Origin: Neptunomonas japonica DSM 18939
GTDB lineage: Bacteria > Pseudomonadota > Gammaproteobacteria > Pseudomonadales > Balneatricaceae
Reading direction: 5' to 3'
DNA length: 64,000 nt
Assembly: GCF_000422765.1 (NCBI RefSeq)
Contig: NZ_AUGR01000014.1
Span: 1-64,000, forward strand
Notes under the pieces: generated by a model
Seen by the model: the letters and a program-made list of their open reading frames with translations, nothing else
What the model was told of the DNA's origin: nothing
Databases searched by the model: none
Made by a program: the position numbers and the translations under genes
In this document: piece after piece, positions 62,965-64,000 of the stretch
How the letters are laid out: each line of letters opens with the position of its first letter
Numbering within the stretch: the first letter of the stretch is position 1

Positions 62965-64000
62965 CTACAATAAGCGCGCAATACGCAGATCAGAAGTCGT
63001 CATATCACCGGGTAACTGAATCGAGCCAATCTTCTCTAACGTATCAGGGTTATGTACCGAGATGTCGCTAGAAGTCCCGCCGATATAGATAGTACGATCA
63101 CGATCCATATTGATGCTGTAGAAGGTATGATCCAGGTCTTTTACCGCGATGGTCTTCTTTTTGCTGATGTCGTGCTTAGATAGCTGATTGAACGAGCCAT
63201 ACAAAATATTGCTGTCAGCAGGGTCTGTAATCCAATTGAACACAATAAACTCAAATGGCACAGTTTCACGCTCATCCACTTCACCGGTAGCCACATCTAT
63301 ACGGCTCATGCCCCACCAGAACTCAGCTTTCTCCATGTCACCGGGCTCACCGTTCCACTTAATGGTGAAGTACGGCATGATGTATTCGCCTACATGCTCA
63401 CCTTGAGTAAACATGGCAAAAGCATCCGGTGGTATCCAGTCAGCACCACGCGCCCAATTTTGCAAAGCACTCAGCACTCGGGTTTCACCGTTGGCAGGAT
63501 TAATCGCTTTAATATCTGCACCGCCCAAAATCACTTCGCCATTTTTCATGGTCATGATTTTGGTAATACGACGGTCAACGGGGAAGGTACGTACCGATTT
63601 AGCATTGAGCCCATCTTCTGTATTAAACACCGCCAAGCGAGGCGCTAGTACTTCATAACGGTCATTTAGTTTGCGCGTCGGATTTTGTACTGTGTACAGC
63701 TCCTTACCATCGCCACTAATCGCTAAAGAAACGAAGGTTTTAACCCGCTCTCCGTTCTGAGATTGCTTAGCAGAGAACACCATTTTACAATCTGTAATAT
63801 CAAAGCCGTAAACATCTTCTACTTTATTAGACAGCACATAAGCGATACGGCCATCTGGCGAAGGTAAAACGGCTCCAGCACCAAAAGTACCGGGTACATC
63901 ACAACTACGTATTAGTTTTTTTGTTTCAGTATCAATGATATGCAACTGGTTAGGGCGGCTCATCGTCAATAGATATTCATGGCCACCGGCCTTCATTCCA
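62965..64000 (-). CDS. qhpB: QHNDH beta subunit (seven-bladed propeller), truncated at the window edge
   Basis: The frame is open to the right edge, so the start and probably a signal peptide are outside. What is visible is about 343 residues of the beta subunit of quinohemoprotein amine dehydrogenase: GGHEYLLTMSRPNQLHIID, then GDGKELYTVQNPTRKLNDRYEVLAPRLAVF in pieces, and NPDTLEKIGSIQLPGD at the end. It is a beta-propeller forming the active site with the alpha (diheme) and gamma (CTQ) subunits in the periplasm. QHNDH oxidises primary amines to aldehydes. Alpha, gamma and the radical-SAM gene qhpD are expected to the right. Confidence 0.9.
   Translation of the reverse strand, partial: GMKAGGHEYLLTMSRPNQLHIIDTETKKLIRSCDVPGTFGAGAVLPSPDGRIAYVLSNKVEDVYGFDITDCKMVFSAKQSQNGERVKTFVSLAISGDGKELYTVQNPTRKLNDRYEVLAPRLAVFNTEDGLNAKSVRTFPVDRRITKIMTMKNGEVILGGADIKAINPANGETRVLSALQNWARGADWIPPDAFAMFTQGEHVGEYIMPYFTIKWNGEPGDMEKAEFWWGMSRIDVATGEVDERETVPFEFIVFNWITDPADSNILYGSFNQLSKHDISKKKTIAVKDLDHTFYSINMDRDRTIYIGGTSSDISVHNPDTLEKIGSIQLPGDMTTSDLRIARLL

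Overview
The window looks like part of the chromosome of a marine gammaproteobacterium, most plausibly an Oceanospirillales-type heterotroph. That placement is an inference from gene families and roughly 45% GC-like composition, not from a 16S gene, and no rRNA or tRNA gene was seen. Gene density is high and most genes are intact. Clear mobile or decayed DNA is limited to the left edge (a cut IS1595-type element beside an integron-integrase remnant), a broken alaX gene near 3.7 kb, and an integron-cassette-like stretch at about 57.3-58.7 kb.

Layout. 0-0.5 kb: IS1595-family transposase start and a deleted integron integrase tail. 0.5-4.5 kb: luciferase-like monooxygenase, acpH, and a MocR regulator divergent from an alaX pseudogene and a LysE exporter. 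4.7-12.8 kb: mtnA, rapA, an EamA transporter, then a leftward mtnB-mtnC-mtnD operon (methionine salvage) with two trailing genes. 13.4-17.9 kb: a DUF1059 protein, a kinase-like protein facing a TPP riboswitch, and thiBPQ (thiamine uptake). 17.9-24 kb: pyrC, an HD-GYP protein, the ABC-F gene ybiT, a cold-shock gene with a consensus promoter and long leader, and an AdoHcy-hydrolase-like protein. 24-30.6 kb: LysR/VOC/old yellow enzyme, then ubiT divergent in function from ubiUV, each preceded by a perfect FNR box, and zapE. 30.7-40 kb: aldehyde dehydrogenase and a signalling island with a PhnD-like protein, a membrane kinase, REC-HDOD, HTH-REC and REC proteins, an H-NOX nitric-oxide sensor with its soluble kinase, and a double-REC protein.

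40.3-45.8 kb: a GlxA-type AraC regulator, a carboxymuconolactone-decarboxylase-like protein, and the glutarate pathway lhgO-glaH with GntR regulator glaR; three regularly spaced operator-like sites lie in the divergent region. 45.9-54.8 kb: an eight-gene leftward operon with a cytosolic phosphodiesterase-type enzyme, a HAD phosphatase, a complete YejABEF-like ABC importer and a LysR regulator, best read as import and cytosolic dephosphorylation of an organophosphate. 55-58.7 kb: an ArsP-like permease divergent from an ArsR repressor with twin operators, a membrane-bound Mrr-like nuclease candidate, and the cassette region. 59-64 kb: maturation and beta-subunit genes of quinohemoprotein amine dehydrogenase (qhpG, qhpE, qhpF, qhpB), running off the right edge.

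Functionally the window combines low-oxygen and NO sensing (FNR-controlled UbiTUV, H-NOX circuit), amine and glutarate oxidation, cofactor and methionine recycling, and an organophosphate uptake route. The most unusual signals are the attC-bearing cassettes, the H-NOX/PhnD/HDOD signalling island, the phosphodiester-import operon and the twin FNR boxes.
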